The notes beneath the pieces were generated by a model. It was not told the origin of the DNA. It searched no databases and saw only the letters and a list, made by a program, of their open reading frames with translations. From contig KI301992.1 in NCBI GenBank assembly GCA_000471045.1, positions 1,548,942 to 1,612,941 on the forward strand: DNA of 64,000 nucleotides, given 5' to 3'. The position numbers were made by a program, and so were the translations under genes. Below are positions 49,777 through 59,110 of this stretch, piece by piece. Within the stretch, counting starts at the first letter, position 1. Every line of letters begins with the position of its first letter. Source of the DNA: an actinobacterium LLX17. Its GTDB lineage: Bacteria > Actinomycetota > Actinomycetes > Propionibacteriales > Nocardioidaceae.

Positions 49777-51042
49777 TCAGTCCTTCGGCAAGGCCGCGAG
49801 CATCCGCTCGAGGGCGACCTTGGCATCGGTGGCGACGTCGTCGGCGACGACGATCTCGTTGCGCACCTCACCCTCGACCAGACCGTCGAGCGTCCAGGCG
49901 AGGTAGCCGGGGTGGATGCGGTACATCGTCGAGCACGGGCAGATGACCGGGTCGAGGCAGAAGATCGTGCGGTCGGGGTGCTCGGCTGCGAGCCGGTTGA
50001 CCAGGTTGATCTCGGTGCCGATCGCGATGACGTCGCCGGGTGCGGACGCAGCCACGAACTTGCGGATCGCGTCGGTCGAGCCGGCGGCATCCGCGGCGTC
50101 GACCACGGGCATCGGCGACTCGGGGTGCACGATGACCTTCACGCCCGGGTACTGGGCGCGCGCCTGATCGATCTGCGCCACGGTGAACCGCTTGTGCACC
50201 GAGCAGAAGCCGGGCCACAGCAGCACCCGGGCATCCATGAGCTCCTGCGGCTCGACGCCGAGGCCGGGCTTGCGCGGGTTGATCATCGGCATCTGCTCGA
50301 GCGGCACGCCCATGGCCTTGCCGGTGTTGCGGCCCAGGTGCTGGTCGGGGAAGAACAGCACGCGGCGGCCGCGCTCGAACGCCCACTCCAGCACCGTGGC
50401 GGCGTTCGACGACGTGCAGACGATGCCGCCGTGGCGACCGCAGAACGCCTTCAGCGCAGCCGAGGAGTTCATGTACGTGACCGGAATGACTGACGCGAGA
50501 TCACCCTCCTCGTCGGCGTACAGCTCCATGAGCTCCTCCCACGCGGCCTCGACCGACTCCTCGTCGGCCATGTCGGCCATCGAGCAGCCGGCGGCGAGGT
50601 TGGGCAGGATGACGTGCTGCTCAGGCCGCGCCAGGATGTCGGCGGTCTCGGCCATGAAGTGCACACCGCAGAACACGATGGTCTCGGCCTCGGGCCGGGT
50701 CAGCGCGGCGTTGGCGAGCTGGAAGCTGTCGCCCACGAAGTCGGCGTACTGCACGACCTCGTCGCGCTGGTAGAAGTGCCCCAGGATGACGAGCCGGTCG
50801 CCGAGGGTCTCCTTGGCGGCGCGGATGCGGGCGTGCAGCTCCTCGTCCGGCATGCGCTGGTAGTCCACCGGCAGCTGGCCCGGCCGCACGACGGGGTCGG
50901 GAATGACGTCATTTTCGGACGCGCCGGGACCGTAGCCCGGCGTCAGGTCGAAGACCCAGGGGCTCGCGGCCAGGTCGGTGTCGCACGAGGCGGACGGGTC
51001 GGCCGTGATGACGGCATCGACCGAGCGGGTCACGGTGGTCAT
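49777..51042 (-). CDS. nadA: Quinolinate synthase A
   Basis: 421 residues from ATG 51042 (ATGA overlap with the nrtR stop). Condenses iminoaspartate and dihydroxyacetone phosphate to quinolinate using a 4Fe-4S cluster. Likely cluster Cys are in LAAGCSMADMAD, LWPGFCSVH and DPVICPCSTM. LGHFYQRDEVVQYADFVGDS is the family N-terminal signature. It is the long form of the enzyme, with about 80 residues before that motif. Confidence 0.96.
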   Translation of the reverse strand: MTTVTRSVDAVITADPSASCDTDLAASPWVFDLTPGYGPGASENDVIPDPVVRPGQLPVDYQRMPDEELHARIRAAKETLGDRLVILGHFYQRDEVVQYADFVGDSFQLANAALTRPEAETIVFCGVHFMAETADILARPEQHVILPNLAAGCSMADMADEESVEAAWEELMELYADEEGDLASVIPVTYMNSSAALKAFCGRHGGIVCTSSNAATVLEWAFERGRRVLFFPDQHLGRNTGKAMGVPLEQMPMINPRKPGLGVEPQELMDARVLLWPGFCSVHKRFTVAQIDQARAQYPGVKVIVHPESPMPVVDAADAAGSTDAIRKFVAASAPGDVIAIGTEINLVNRLAAEHPDRTIFCLDPVICPCSTMYRIHPGYLAWTLDGLVEGEVRNEIVVADDVATDAKVALERMLAALPKD

Positions 51043-51758
51043 GGCTGCTCCTCGGGGGTGGGGGCACGGTGCTGGGACCGGTAGAGGGCGGGAGGACGGT
51101 GGCTGGTGCCGGTGACGCATCGCCCGGTGGGGACGACGCTGCCGCCGGCCAGGATCTGACGACGGAAGTTAGCGGGGTCGAGCCGGCGCCGCAGCACACC
51201 CTCGTGCACGGCGCGCAGGTCGCCCAGGGTGAACTCGTCGGCGCAGAACGCGTGGGCGATGGGCGAGTACGTGATCTTGCTGCGCAGGCGCGCGAGGGCG
51301 TACGTGACGATGTCGTTGTGGTCGAAGGCCAGCTGCGGCACCTCGTCGGCCACGAACCACTGGACGTTCTCGCCGTCCACCGCGCTGGCGACCTCGTCGG
51401 CACGCACCAAGGCCCAATAGACGATCGACACGACACGTCCGCCGGGCGACCGGTCGACGGCACCGAATGAGTACAGCTGCTCGAGGTGGCGCGGCGTGAG
51501 GCCGGCAGTGCGCTCAAGCGTGTGCCGCGCCGAGGCCGCAAGGTCCTCGTGGGGCTCCAGCGGACCACCCGGCAGCGCCCAGCTGCCGCGGTACGGGTCA
51601 CGAATACGGCGCACCAACGGCAGCCAGAGGGTCGACTCCCCCGTCGTGGGGTGCGGCCGCAGGGCAAAGATGACGGTGGAGACGGCCAGGCTGACGGCGT
51701 GCGCCGACTCGTCGCTGCACGGGGAAGCTTCCGGGGGCGCTGCCACGGTCTCGGTCAT
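51039..51758 (-). CDS. nrtR: NrtR-type Nudix-related regulator of NAD synthesis
   Basis: 239 residues from ATG 51758. N-terminal Nudix fold (residues about 30-150), with the Nudix box read as GGPLEPHEDLAASARHTLE; the catalytic REUxEE Glu residues are not conserved, so it is a ligand sensor rather than a hydrolase. The C-terminal winged helix (PIAHAFCADEFTLGDLRAVH, then LDPANFRRQILAGGSV) is typical of NrtR. It heads the nadABC operon and lies behind a good promoter and operator. Confidence 0.88.
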   Translation of the reverse strand: MTETVAAPPEASPCSDESAHAVSLAVSTVIFALRPHPTTGESTLWLPLVRRIRDPYRGSWALPGGPLEPHEDLAASARHTLERTAGLTPRHLEQLYSFGAVDRSPGGRVVSIVYWALVRADEVASAVDGENVQWFVADEVPQLAFDHNDIVTYALARLRSKITYSPIAHAFCADEFTLGDLRAVHEGVLRRRLDPANFRRQILAGGSVVPTGRCVTGTSHRPPALYRSQHRAPTPEEQP

Positions 51759-51790
51759 CGTGCACCTCCCGGTCGGACTTCAAGTCAGAG

Positions 51791-51841
51791 TGACCCTTAG
51801 TGGGTCAGGTCGACCATAACCCCTGCTTTTGGTCACGTCAA
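51791..51841 (-). promoter_or_regulatory. nrtR-nad promoter with likely NrtR operator
   Basis: On the minus strand TTGACG (51841-51836) and TATGGT (51818-51813) are separated by 17 bases. Just after the -10 lies the palindrome TGACCC-N5-GGGTCA (51791-51807), near +1, ideal for repression. It is 33 bases before the nrtR ATG. Autoregulation of nrtR-nadABC by NAD-related ligands is the standard NrtR scheme; here it is inferred. Confidence 0.7.
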
Positions 51842-51945
51842 CCATTAGCGCGCACGTCTCGTGCGTGAGCGAGTTCGCCGTCTCGTCACCTGACGTTCCG
51901 GCCAGCGCGCACCGACTGGTCACCGGCCGGCGGCACGGTCCGAGC

Positions 51946-53268
51946 GTGTCCCGCGCCCTTCGCCCCGCCCTGGCGGTCCTCGCCGCCGCCACCCTCCTGG
52001 TCGCGGTCGTCACCCTGGTGACCGCAGGGGGGACGACCGCCACGGCCGACACGAGGGACGGCACCGCCACCGCCGTCCCCGACCGCATCGTGCTGTCACC
52101 GACGACCGAGCCGGCGACGAGCCAGGCCATCACGTGGCGCACGGCGGTCTCGACGCTCGCGGGCGGGGCCGAGGTCGTTCCCCTCTCGGCTCCCCAAGCC
52201 GTGGCCTTCGTGGCCTCGACGATGTCGACCGTCGAGCAGCTGCCGGGCTCCCGCCTGGTCGCCCGACACCACACCGTCACGCTGACCGACCTCTCCCCCG
52301 ACACCACCTACCGCTACCGCGTGGGCGGCGGGAGCCACTGGTCGGCGTGGTCGGAGTTCACGACACCGCCTCTGGACGCCACGACCCCGTGGACCTTCCT
52401 GTACTTCGGCGACGCGCAGCTGGGCCTCGACGCCGGGTGGGCCCAGGTGGCCGACGCGGCCTTCACCCGCCACCCGGAGGCGCGCGCCAGCCTGCACGCG
52501 GGCGACCTGGTCAACGACGGCAACGACGACGCCCAGTGGCAGGCGTGGTTCACCGCGATGGCCCCGTACGCCGCCAGTCGCACCCTGCTCACAGTGCCCG
52601 GCAACCACGAGCTCTACGGCGACGCCGAGCTCGAGCGGTACCGCAGCCAGTTCACCTACCCCGCCAACGGACCCGCCGGCTTCGACGAGCGCGCCTGGTA
52701 CACCGATCTCGGCGGGGTCCGCTTCGTGACGCTCGACGGCAACGTCACCGGCGACGAGGCGGCGGCCGACGCCCAGGCCGCGTGGCTCGACGACGTGCTG
52801 GCCGACAATCCGATGCAGTGGACCGTGGTCTCGGTCCACCAGCCGATGTTCTCGGCCGCCAAGCTGCGCGACAACGTCGATCAGCGAGAAGCGTGGCTCG
52901 ACATCCTCGAGGAGCACGACGTCGACCTGGTGCTGCAGGGCCACGACCACGCCTATGCGCGGGGCCACGTGCGGGAGGACGGTCCCGTGTACGTGGTGAC
53001 CAACGCGGGCGACAAGTACTACGACCTCGATCCCCCGGACCGCAACAACTGGACGATCAACGGCGCTGTGCGCGATGCGGCCGCGGACAAGATCTCCACG
53101 TACCAGAGCATCCGCGTCGAGGCCGACCGCCTCGTCTACCGCTCCTACGTCGGGGTGGTCGGCCCGAACGCCACACCCGCTGGCGCCCAGCCCGGTGACG
53201 AGCTGGATGCCTTCAGCGTCGTGCGCGACACCGACGGCACCACGCGGGTGGTCGACGAGCGCTCCTGA
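51946..53268 (+). CDS. Secreted metallophosphoesterase (purple acid phosphatase type)
   Basis: 440 residues from GTG 51946; earlier starts would run into the nrtR promoter. The signal peptide includes RPALAVLAAATLLVAVVTLV. An FN3-like N-terminal domain (VTLTDLSPDTTYRYRVGGG) precedes the phosphoesterase: YFGDAQLG, HAGDLVNDG, VPGNHELYG, VSVHQPMFS and LQGHDHAYARGHV supply all metal ligands. Extracellular phosphate release is the likely role; substrate range unknown. Six bases separate it from the convergent dnaE2. Confidence 0.85.
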   Translation: MSRALRPALAVLAAATLLVAVVTLVTAGGTTATADTRDGTATAVPDRIVLSPTTEPATSQAITWRTAVSTLAGGAEVVPLSAPQAVAFVASTMSTVEQLPGSRLVARHHTVTLTDLSPDTTYRYRVGGGSHWSAWSEFTTPPLDATTPWTFLYFGDAQLGLDAGWAQVADAAFTRHPEARASLHAGDLVNDGNDDAQWQAWFTAMAPYAASRTLLTVPGNHELYGDAELERYRSQFTYPANGPAGFDERAWYTDLGGVRFVTLDGNVTGDEAAADAQAAWLDDVLADNPMQWTVVSVHQPMFSAAKLRDNVDQREAWLDILEEHDVDLVLQGHDHAYARGHVREDGPVYVVTNAGDKYYDLDPPDRNNWTINGAVRDAAADKISTYQSIRVEADRLVYRSYVGVVGPNATPAGAQPGDELDAFSVVRDTDGTTRVVDERS

Positions 53269-53274
53269 CGGGGC

Positions 53275-56200
53275 TCACTGGAAGTCGCGGCTGGAATGCC
53301 GTGACGACAACGAGCCTGCCGTGGCCGGGAACAGCACCTCGATGCGATCGGCCCGCTCGGCCACCAGGTTGACCACCCGGTGCTCGGTGACCTCCGCGAT
53401 CCCCCGGATGACCACCCCGGCGGCACCTCGGAAGACGCGCCGGTGCTGCTCCCACACGTGGGTGAAGACCACGACGTTGAGCATGCCGGTCTCGTCCTCG
53501 AGGTTGAGGAACGTGACACCTCCAGCGGTGACCGGACGCTGGCGATGCGTGATGAGCCCGGCCACCCGGACGCGCCGGCCGTGACCGCTGCTCATCGCCT
53601 CGGCCACCGAGCACACCTGCTCGGAGCGCAACAGGTCACGCAGGTGCTCCATCGGATGACGCTCCGGCGAGACGCGGGTGGCCCAGAGGTCGGCGAGCGT
53701 CTCCTCGACGTCGCTGAGCCCCGGCAGCATCGGCGGGGGCGCCTCGACCGCGGTGCCCGGCAGCATCTGGGGCGCATCGGTGAACCCGGCGTTCCACAGT
53801 GCCTGACGGCGCGAGATGCCGAAGCCGTCGAAGGCGCCCGCCGTGGCCAGCGACTCCATCTGGGCCGTGCTGAGACCGGTGCGCCGCACGACGTCGGCCA
53901 TGTCGGTGAACGGCTGCTCGGCGCGCGCCGCGACGATGCGTCGAGCCACCTCGGTGCCGATGCCCTGCACGCTGTCGAGCCCCATGCGCACCGCCAGGTT
54001 GCCGTCGCGCCGGTGCGTGGGCGTGGGGTCGGCGACGTCGGGGTCGAACCGCTGCGGCGCCGGCTGCTCGCGCTCGAGGCACGAGTCGAGGCCTGTTGGC
54101 CCAGGGCCCGGGACCCCCCTGGCGGGGGTCCCGGGCCGTGGGCGGGAAGAAGGCACAGCCAGGGGCTCCAGGTCGGCCTGCGCCTGGGAGAACCGGATGT
54201 CGGGGCGCCGGGTCTCGACACCGTGCAGGCGGGCGTCGGAGACCAGGGACGCCGGCGAGTAGAACCCCATCGGCTGGTTGCGCAGCAGGGCGGCCAGGAA
54301 GATCGCCGGGTAGTGCAGCTTGAACCAGCTGCTGGCGTAGACCAGCAGCGCGAAGCTCAGCGCGTGGCTCTCGGCGAAGCCGAAGTTCGCGAACGACTTG
54401 ATGGTCAGGTAGATGGCGTCGGCCTCGGGGCCGACGATGCCGTGCTTGGCCATGCCGTCGAACAGCTTCGCCTCGAGCGACTCGATGCGCTCGATGCCGC
54501 GCTTGGAACCCATGGCCCGGCGCAGCAGGTCGGCCTCGTCGCCGGTGCAGTCGCCCAGCTCGACCGCCATCTGCATCAGCTGTTCCTGGAACAGCGGCAC
54601 CCCCTTGGTGCGCTTGAGCACCGGCTCCAGCACCGGGTGCGGGTAGGTGACGGGGTCGAGCCCTGTGGCCCGCCGAATGTACGGGTGCACGGACCCGCCC
54701 TGGATGGGGCCGGGGCGGATCAGCGCGATCTCGATGGCGAGGTCGTAGAACTGGCGCGGCTGCAGGCGCGGCAGCGTGCCGATCTGCGCCCGGCTCTCGA
54801 CCTGGAACACGCCGATCGAGTCGGCCCGGCAGAGCATGTCGTAGACGCCCGGCTCGTCCTTGGGGATGGTGGCGAGCTCCCACGCCTCACCCAGGTGCTG
54901 CTCGGTGAGCGTGAAGCAGTGATCGAGCGCGCCCAGCATGCCCAGGCCCAGCAGGTCGAACTTGACCAGCCCCATCCACTCGCAGGCGTCCTTGTCCCAC
55001 TGCAGCACCGTGCGGTCGTCCATGCGGGCCCGCTCGATCGGCACCACCTCGCCGATGGGCCGCTCGGTCAGGATCATGCCGCCGGAGTGGATGCCCAGGT
55101 GGCGCGGCCGGCCGATCAGCTGTCCGGCGAGCTCCTGCACCGAGGCCGGCACGTCGCTGTCGGGATCGAGCGCACCCCAGCGCTCGATGCCCTTGCTCCA
55201 GGCATCCTGCTGCCCCACCGAGAAGCCCAGCGCCTTCGCGGCGTCACGAACCGCCGAGCGCGGCCGGTACGTGATGACGTTGGCGACCTGCGCGGCGTTA
55301 CGGCGGCCGTAGGTGTCGTAGACCCACTGGATGACCTCCTCGCGGCGGTCGGAGTCGAAGTCGACGTCGATGTCGGGCTCCTCCTCGCGCGTGGCGGCCA
55401 GGAAGCGCTCGAAGGGCAGGCCGTAGAAGATCGAGTCGACCGCCGTGATGCCCAAGGCGTAGCAGAGCGCCGAGTTGGCCGACGAGCCTCGCGCTTGGCA
55501 CAGGATCTTCTGCTCACGGGCCCACGTGACGATGTGGTGGACGATCAGGAAGTAGCCCTCGAAGTTCTTCTCGGCGATCACCGCCAGCTCGCGGTCGATG
55601 CGCTCGCGGGCGCGGTCGAGGTCGTGCGCGTACCGGACGCGGATGCCTTCCTCGGCCAGGTGCCGCAGCCACGACCGGTTGGTGTGTCCTTCCGGCACGC
55701 CGCGCACCGGCAGCCGCGGCGTGACCGAGCGCAGGTCGAAGGCCAGCTCCTGGGCCAACGTGACCGAGTGCGCGACGGCGCCGGGGTACCGGGCGAAGCG
55801 GGCCTGCATCTCGGCGCCGGAGCGCAGGTGGGCGGCGCCGGACGGTGGCAGCCAACCGTCGAGCTCGGTCAGGCTGCGGCGCGCCCGGATGGCTGCCATC
55901 GCCGCGGCCAGCCGGCCCTCCTGCGGGGTGGCGTGGTGCACCGCGTTGGTGGCCACGACCGCCAGGCCGTGGTCGGCGGCCAGGCGGGCCAGCGCGTCGT
56001 TGCGCTCGGAGTCGTCGGGCCGCCCGTGGTCGGTCAGCTCGACCACCACGCCGTCGAGACCGAACCGAGCCGTCAGCCGGTCGAGCTCGATCGCCGCCGC
56101 CGCCGGTCCCCCACTCGCGAGCGCCTGCCGCACGGCACCCTTGCGGCACCCCGTGAGCACGACCCAGTGCCCCCGGCCCCGCTCGGCCAGCTCGTCGAGG

Positions 56201-56748
56201 TCGTGCACGGGCCGGCCCTTGGCATCACCGCGCAGATTCGCCTCGGTGAGCGCCGCCGCCAGCCGGTGGTAGCCCTCGGCGCCGCGGGCCAGCACCAGCA
56301 GGTGGGTGCCCTCGGGATCGGCGATGCCACCCTGCGGGCGCGTGAGCCCCAACGAGATCTCGGTGCCGTAGATCGTCGTGAGGTCGTGCGACTGTGCGGC
56401 CTCGGCCAGCACCGGCGCCCCGGCGAAGCCGTCGTGATCGGTCAGCGCCAACCCCGACAGGCCCAGACGCACCGCCTCCTCGACCAGCGCGTCGGGATCA
56501 CTGGCACCGTCGAGGAAGCTGTAGCTGCTGTGACAGTGCAGCTCGGCGTACGGCACCACCGTCTCGGGCCGTTCCACCTCCGGCGCCTCGTACCGCCCCC
56601 GCTTGTGCGAGATCGGCGCGTCGCTCGCGACCCATCTCTGATGCTCCGCCCCCCACGGATCCCGCGGAGGCGGATCGCTGATCCGCCCACGCCCCGAGAG
56701 CCGCTTCTCGAGCTCACCCCACGGCATGTCCGGGTTGTTCCACCCCAT
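53275..56748 (-). CDS. dnaE2: Error-prone DNA polymerase III alpha subunit DnaE2
   Basis: 1157 residues from ATG 56748 (GGTGGAGG eight bases upstream; GTG 56763 is an alternative). MGWNNPDMPWGELEKRLSG is the known DnaE2 opening. PHP domain AELHCHSSYSFLDGAS, palm motif EEPDIDVDFDSDRREE, then the helix-hairpin-helix and OB parts. Around residues 855-905 an extra Pro/Gly/Arg-rich stretch of about 45 residues, centred on a perfect DNA hairpin, interrupts the usual join before AVRMGLDSVQGIG. With ImuB and ImuA' it makes the SOS translesion mutasome. Confidence 0.95.
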   Translation of the reverse strand: MGWNNPDMPWGELEKRLSGRGRISDPPPRDPWGAEHQRWVASDAPISHKRGRYEAPEVERPETVVPYAELHCHSSYSFLDGASDPDALVEEAVRLGLSGLALTDHDGFAGAPVLAEAAQSHDLTTIYGTEISLGLTRPQGGIADPEGTHLLVLARGAEGYHRLAAALTEANLRGDAKGRPVHDLDELAERGRGHWVVLTGCRKGAVRQALASGGPAAAAIELDRLTARFGLDGVVVELTDHGRPDDSERNDALARLAADHGLAVVATNAVHHATPQEGRLAAAMAAIRARRSLTELDGWLPPSGAAHLRSGAEMQARFARYPGAVAHSVTLAQELAFDLRSVTPRLPVRGVPEGHTNRSWLRHLAEEGIRVRYAHDLDRARERIDRELAVIAEKNFEGYFLIVHHIVTWAREQKILCQARGSSANSALCYALGITAVDSIFYGLPFERFLAATREEEPDIDVDFDSDRREEVIQWVYDTYGRRNAAQVANVITYRPRSAVRDAAKALGFSVGQQDAWSKGIERWGALDPDSDVPASVQELAGQLIGRPRHLGIHSGGMILTERPIGEVVPIERARMDDRTVLQWDKDACEWMGLVKFDLLGLGMLGALDHCFTLTEQHLGEAWELATIPKDEPGVYDMLCRADSIGVFQVESRAQIGTLPRLQPRQFYDLAIEIALIRPGPIQGGSVHPYIRRATGLDPVTYPHPVLEPVLKRTKGVPLFQEQLMQMAVELGDCTGDEADLLRRAMGSKRGIERIESLEAKLFDGMAKHGIVGPEADAIYLTIKSFANFGFAESHALSFALLVYASSWFKLHYPAIFLAALLRNQPMGFYSPASLVSDARLHGVETRRPDIRFSQAQADLEPLAVPSSRPRPGTPARGVPGPGPTGLDSCLEREQPAPQRFDPDVADPTPTHRRDGNLAVRMGLDSVQGIGTEVARRIVAARAEQPFTDMADVVRRTGLSTAQMESLATAGAFDGFGISRRQALWNAGFTDAPQMLPGTAVEAPPPMLPGLSDVEETLADLWATRVSPERHPMEHLRDLLRSEQVCSVAEAMSSGHGRRVRVAGLITHRQRPVTAGGVTFLNLEDETGMLNVVVFTHVWEQHRRVFRGAAGVVIRGIAEVTEHRVVNLVAERADRIEVLFPATAGSLSSRHSSRDFQ
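54105..54137. repeat. Perfect 14-bp stem palindrome inside dnaE2
   Basis: GGCCCGGGACCCCC and its exact reverse complement enclose CTGGC. It keeps the dnaE2 frame open and encodes a Pro/Gly/Arg stretch (RPGTPARGVPGPGP) absent from the family core. It looks like an inserted palindromic element or a local duplication. Confidence 0.85.
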
Positions 56749-56763
56749 CAGCGCGGCCTCCAC

Positions 56764-56832
56764 CCTCGCTGAGTGTCACGTTCTGGTCGTGAGATCTGGG
56801 ATCTGGCGACCAGAACGTGACACTCAGCGGGG
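56764..56832. repeat. Long palindrome, copy 2 of the intergenic repeat
   Basis: Arms of about 33 bases (56764-56796 and 56800-56832) pair almost perfectly around TGG; each end contains CGCTGAGTGTCACGTT. Copy 1 is at 326-393. This copy fills the gap between the corrected imuB end and the dnaE2 ribosome-binding site, so the mutasome mRNA would carry a large hairpin just upstream of dnaE2. Confidence 0.88.
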
Positions 56833-56838
56833 AAAGGG

Positions 56839-58448
56839 TCAGTCATAGCGGGCCTCGGTCCACCAGTCGTGGCCCTCGAGGACCAACAACCAGGCGCTGC
56901 CGTCGACCCCACCACCTGGAACCGGGCGATGCGCCGGGCCGCGGCCTCGTCCCACCAGTGCTCGTCGACCGGCCACGGACCCGCCCAGGCCGCCACCGGC
57001 TGCCAGTCGGCCTCGGGTCCCGACCGGAACTGCATCGGCTCGGCCGACATCGCCCCCCGCGCATCGACCCGCACCGGCTGGCCCTCGGCGCCCACCACCA
57101 CGGCGGCCGCCGGCGAGGCGAAGACCGTGGCCGGTGCGGGCGCCGGCACCTGACCCGGCCACGGCCGCTCGGCCGGGCGCGCGACGTCGACCCGTTCACC
57201 CCACGGCGCCGTATGGACCCGCTGCCCCGGGCCCCGGCCACCCTGCTCGACCACGGCCTGCGCCGCCTCGTGCCCCAGCAGACCCTGCACCCGGGCGACC
57301 CCGCGGTCGACCTGCGCATCAGGTCCTTGCCCGAACAACGAGACCGCGTGCTCGCCCACCGCCGAGGTCTCCTCCGGCACCAGCCGCACACCATCGATGC
57401 CCCCGTGGGGGCGATCCGTCCCGTCGTGGGACCCGTCGTCGCTCGCCTTCTGCAGGTCGGCCGTGCGCCCCGCCAGCTGCCACCGGAGGCGGTCGAGCAG
57501 GCCCGCGGCGTCGAACCACGACGGGTGCCGCCACGTGCGGGCCGAGGCCACGGCACCGTCGACGTCGACCTCGATGCGCACCGCGGTGCCCACCAGCCCG
57601 TGACCGGCCAGCTGCGCGACGAGCTCCTCGACCGCGGTGCGCATGCTGAACACCACCGCCTCGGCGGTCTCGAGCGGAGGCTCGAAGGACCGGCCCACCC
57701 CCAGCTCGGGTGGGGCCTGGCGTCGACTGACCGGCTGGGGGTCCTCGCCCCGGGCCAGCCGGTGCAGCACCGACCCGTGGTCGCCGAACCGGGTGACGAC
57801 GTCGGCCGGGGCCAAGGACGCGAACGCCCCCAGCGTGCGCAGGCCGAGCCGGCGCAGCAGACCGGTGAGCGCGGCATCGTCGACGACCTCGACCGGCAGG
57901 TCGGCCAGGAACGACGCGGACCCGCCCGGCGGCACGATCAGCACGTCCTGCGTCAGCGCCCGGCGCGCGGCCTGCTCGGCGGCGAACACGCCGTCGGCCA
58001 CCCCGGCCCGGACGTCCCACACCCCCAGCTCGACGACCCGTTCGGCGAGCACCGCCGCGGTCTCTCGCTCACCCCCGAAGTAGCGGGGCGGGACCCGCAG
58101 TGCGCACAGCCCCGGCCGGATGGGCGCCACCCCGGGCGTGAGGTCCTCGACCGCCGCCAGGACGTCGTCGAACAGGCGCGCCTCGACGTCGGGGCGATGG
58201 TCGAGCAGCTCGAGCTCGGGGCACCGCGCCTGGGCGTCGCGTCGCCGCATGCCCCGCCGAACACCCTCGACCCGGGCGGCCGGCGAGCAGGCCAGGACCT
58301 CACCTCCGGCCAGCACGGCGGCGGGGGTGGTGACCGGCACCTGCGCCGCCACGACCGGCCAGTCCGGACACCACAGCACCATCGTCCGCAGCCGGACGCC
58401 GTCCGGCTCCGGCTCCTGCGCGGGGTCGAACAGCGTGGGGGCGCTCAC
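56839..58448 (-). CDS. imuB: ImuB, catalytically inactive Y-family polymerase-like mutasome protein (apparent frameshift near the end)
   Basis: About 536 residues from GTG 58448 (GTGA overlap with imuA') once corrected. N-terminal LWCPDWPVVAA replaces the usual Y-family metal site, then CSPAARVEGVRRGMRRRDAQ and the DNA-binding parts. Near 56907-56910 a run of four C (plus strand) lacks one base; the literal frame turns to GSTAAPGCWSSR and runs to 56748, while the +1 frame gives the family ending DGSAWLLVLEGHDWWTEARYD (written in two parts: DGSAWLLVLEG, HDWWTEARYD), stop at 56839. A homopolymer sequencing error is as likely as a mutation. ImuB links DnaE2 and ImuA' to the clamp; the usual clamp motif is weak here (HAVSLFG). 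Confidence 0.85.
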
Positions 58449-59104
58449 GAGACGCTCCGCACGGGCGCGCGCGCAGGACGCTCCTGGACCGGGCGCTCTT
58501 GGACCGGGCGGCTGACGAGGTCGTCACCCGGCAGCCACACCTCACGGCGCCGGGTGACGGTGACGTCGGTGCAGGCCTCGATGACGGCACGGCGCGACCG
58601 CAGGCGGCCGTGCCCGTGCCCCACCCCGGCCCAGTCGGACGAGACGAGCGAGAGCCGGGCGTCGCAGCGCGGCCACTCCCCCCAGACCACCAGCACGGTC
58701 TGCCGTGACCGGAGCCGCGCCGTGAGCCGGGCGGCGTCCTTGGGAGCCACCCGTGCCGGCGGGCGCACCACCACGACGGCGAGCGCGTCGACCAGCGCTG
58801 CCACGACCTCCCACCAGGCCTCGTCGACCTGCGGCACGAGCACCAGCCGGGACAGGTCGATGCCGGCCTCGGCCGCCGCGGCGACCCCGAGATCGGGACA
58901 CCCCACGACGCCGCACCACGCCCCCGCCGCGGACGGACCGGACAGCAGCGTGAGGACCAGGCTGGCGGCGTCGACGCCGTAGACACCACCGACGCGTGGC
59001 GTGACGAGACCCGCGAGCGCCGGGTGCACCGGCACCGTGGCGGTGTCGACCGGGCGTCCCTCGAGGCGCGCCATGCGCTGTCTGAGCTCGTCGAGGTCCA
59101 CCAC
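58445..59104 (-). CDS. imuA': ImuA', RecA-like accessory protein of the SOS mutasome
   Basis: 219 residues from GTG 59104. It is RecA/SulA-like but lacks a Walker A, which fits ImuA'. GGVYGVDAASLVLTLLSG and DLSRLVLVPQVDEAWWEVVA match the family. The C-terminus has a short repeat (RPVQERPVQERP) from a 15-base tandem duplication in the DNA, which could be a flexible binding tail. First gene of imuA'-imuB-dnaE2. Confidence 0.85.
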   Translation of the reverse strand: MVDLDELRQRMARLEGRPVDTATVPVHPALAGLVTPRVGGVYGVDAASLVLTLLSGPSAAGAWCGVVGCPDLGVAAAAEAGIDLSRLVLVPQVDEAWWEVVAALVDALAVVVVRPPARVAPKDAARLTARLRSRQTVLVVWGEWPRCDARLSLVSSDWAGVGHGHGRLRSRRAVIEACTDVTVTRRREVWLPGDDLVSRPVQERPVQERPARAPVRSVS

Positions 59105-59110
59105 TCATCC

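Noticed and set aside
51829-51945. Upstream start (ATG 51829) for the metallophosphatase
   Set aside because: It would overlap the nrtR promoter and put about 39 polar residues before a normal signal peptide; GTG 51946 gives a standard signal sequence.
56748-56838. Extended C-terminus of ImuB reading through the palindrome to 56748
   Set aside because: The extension has no resemblance to ImuB ends, while the next frame carries the family ending; the extension is the result of the apparent frameshift.
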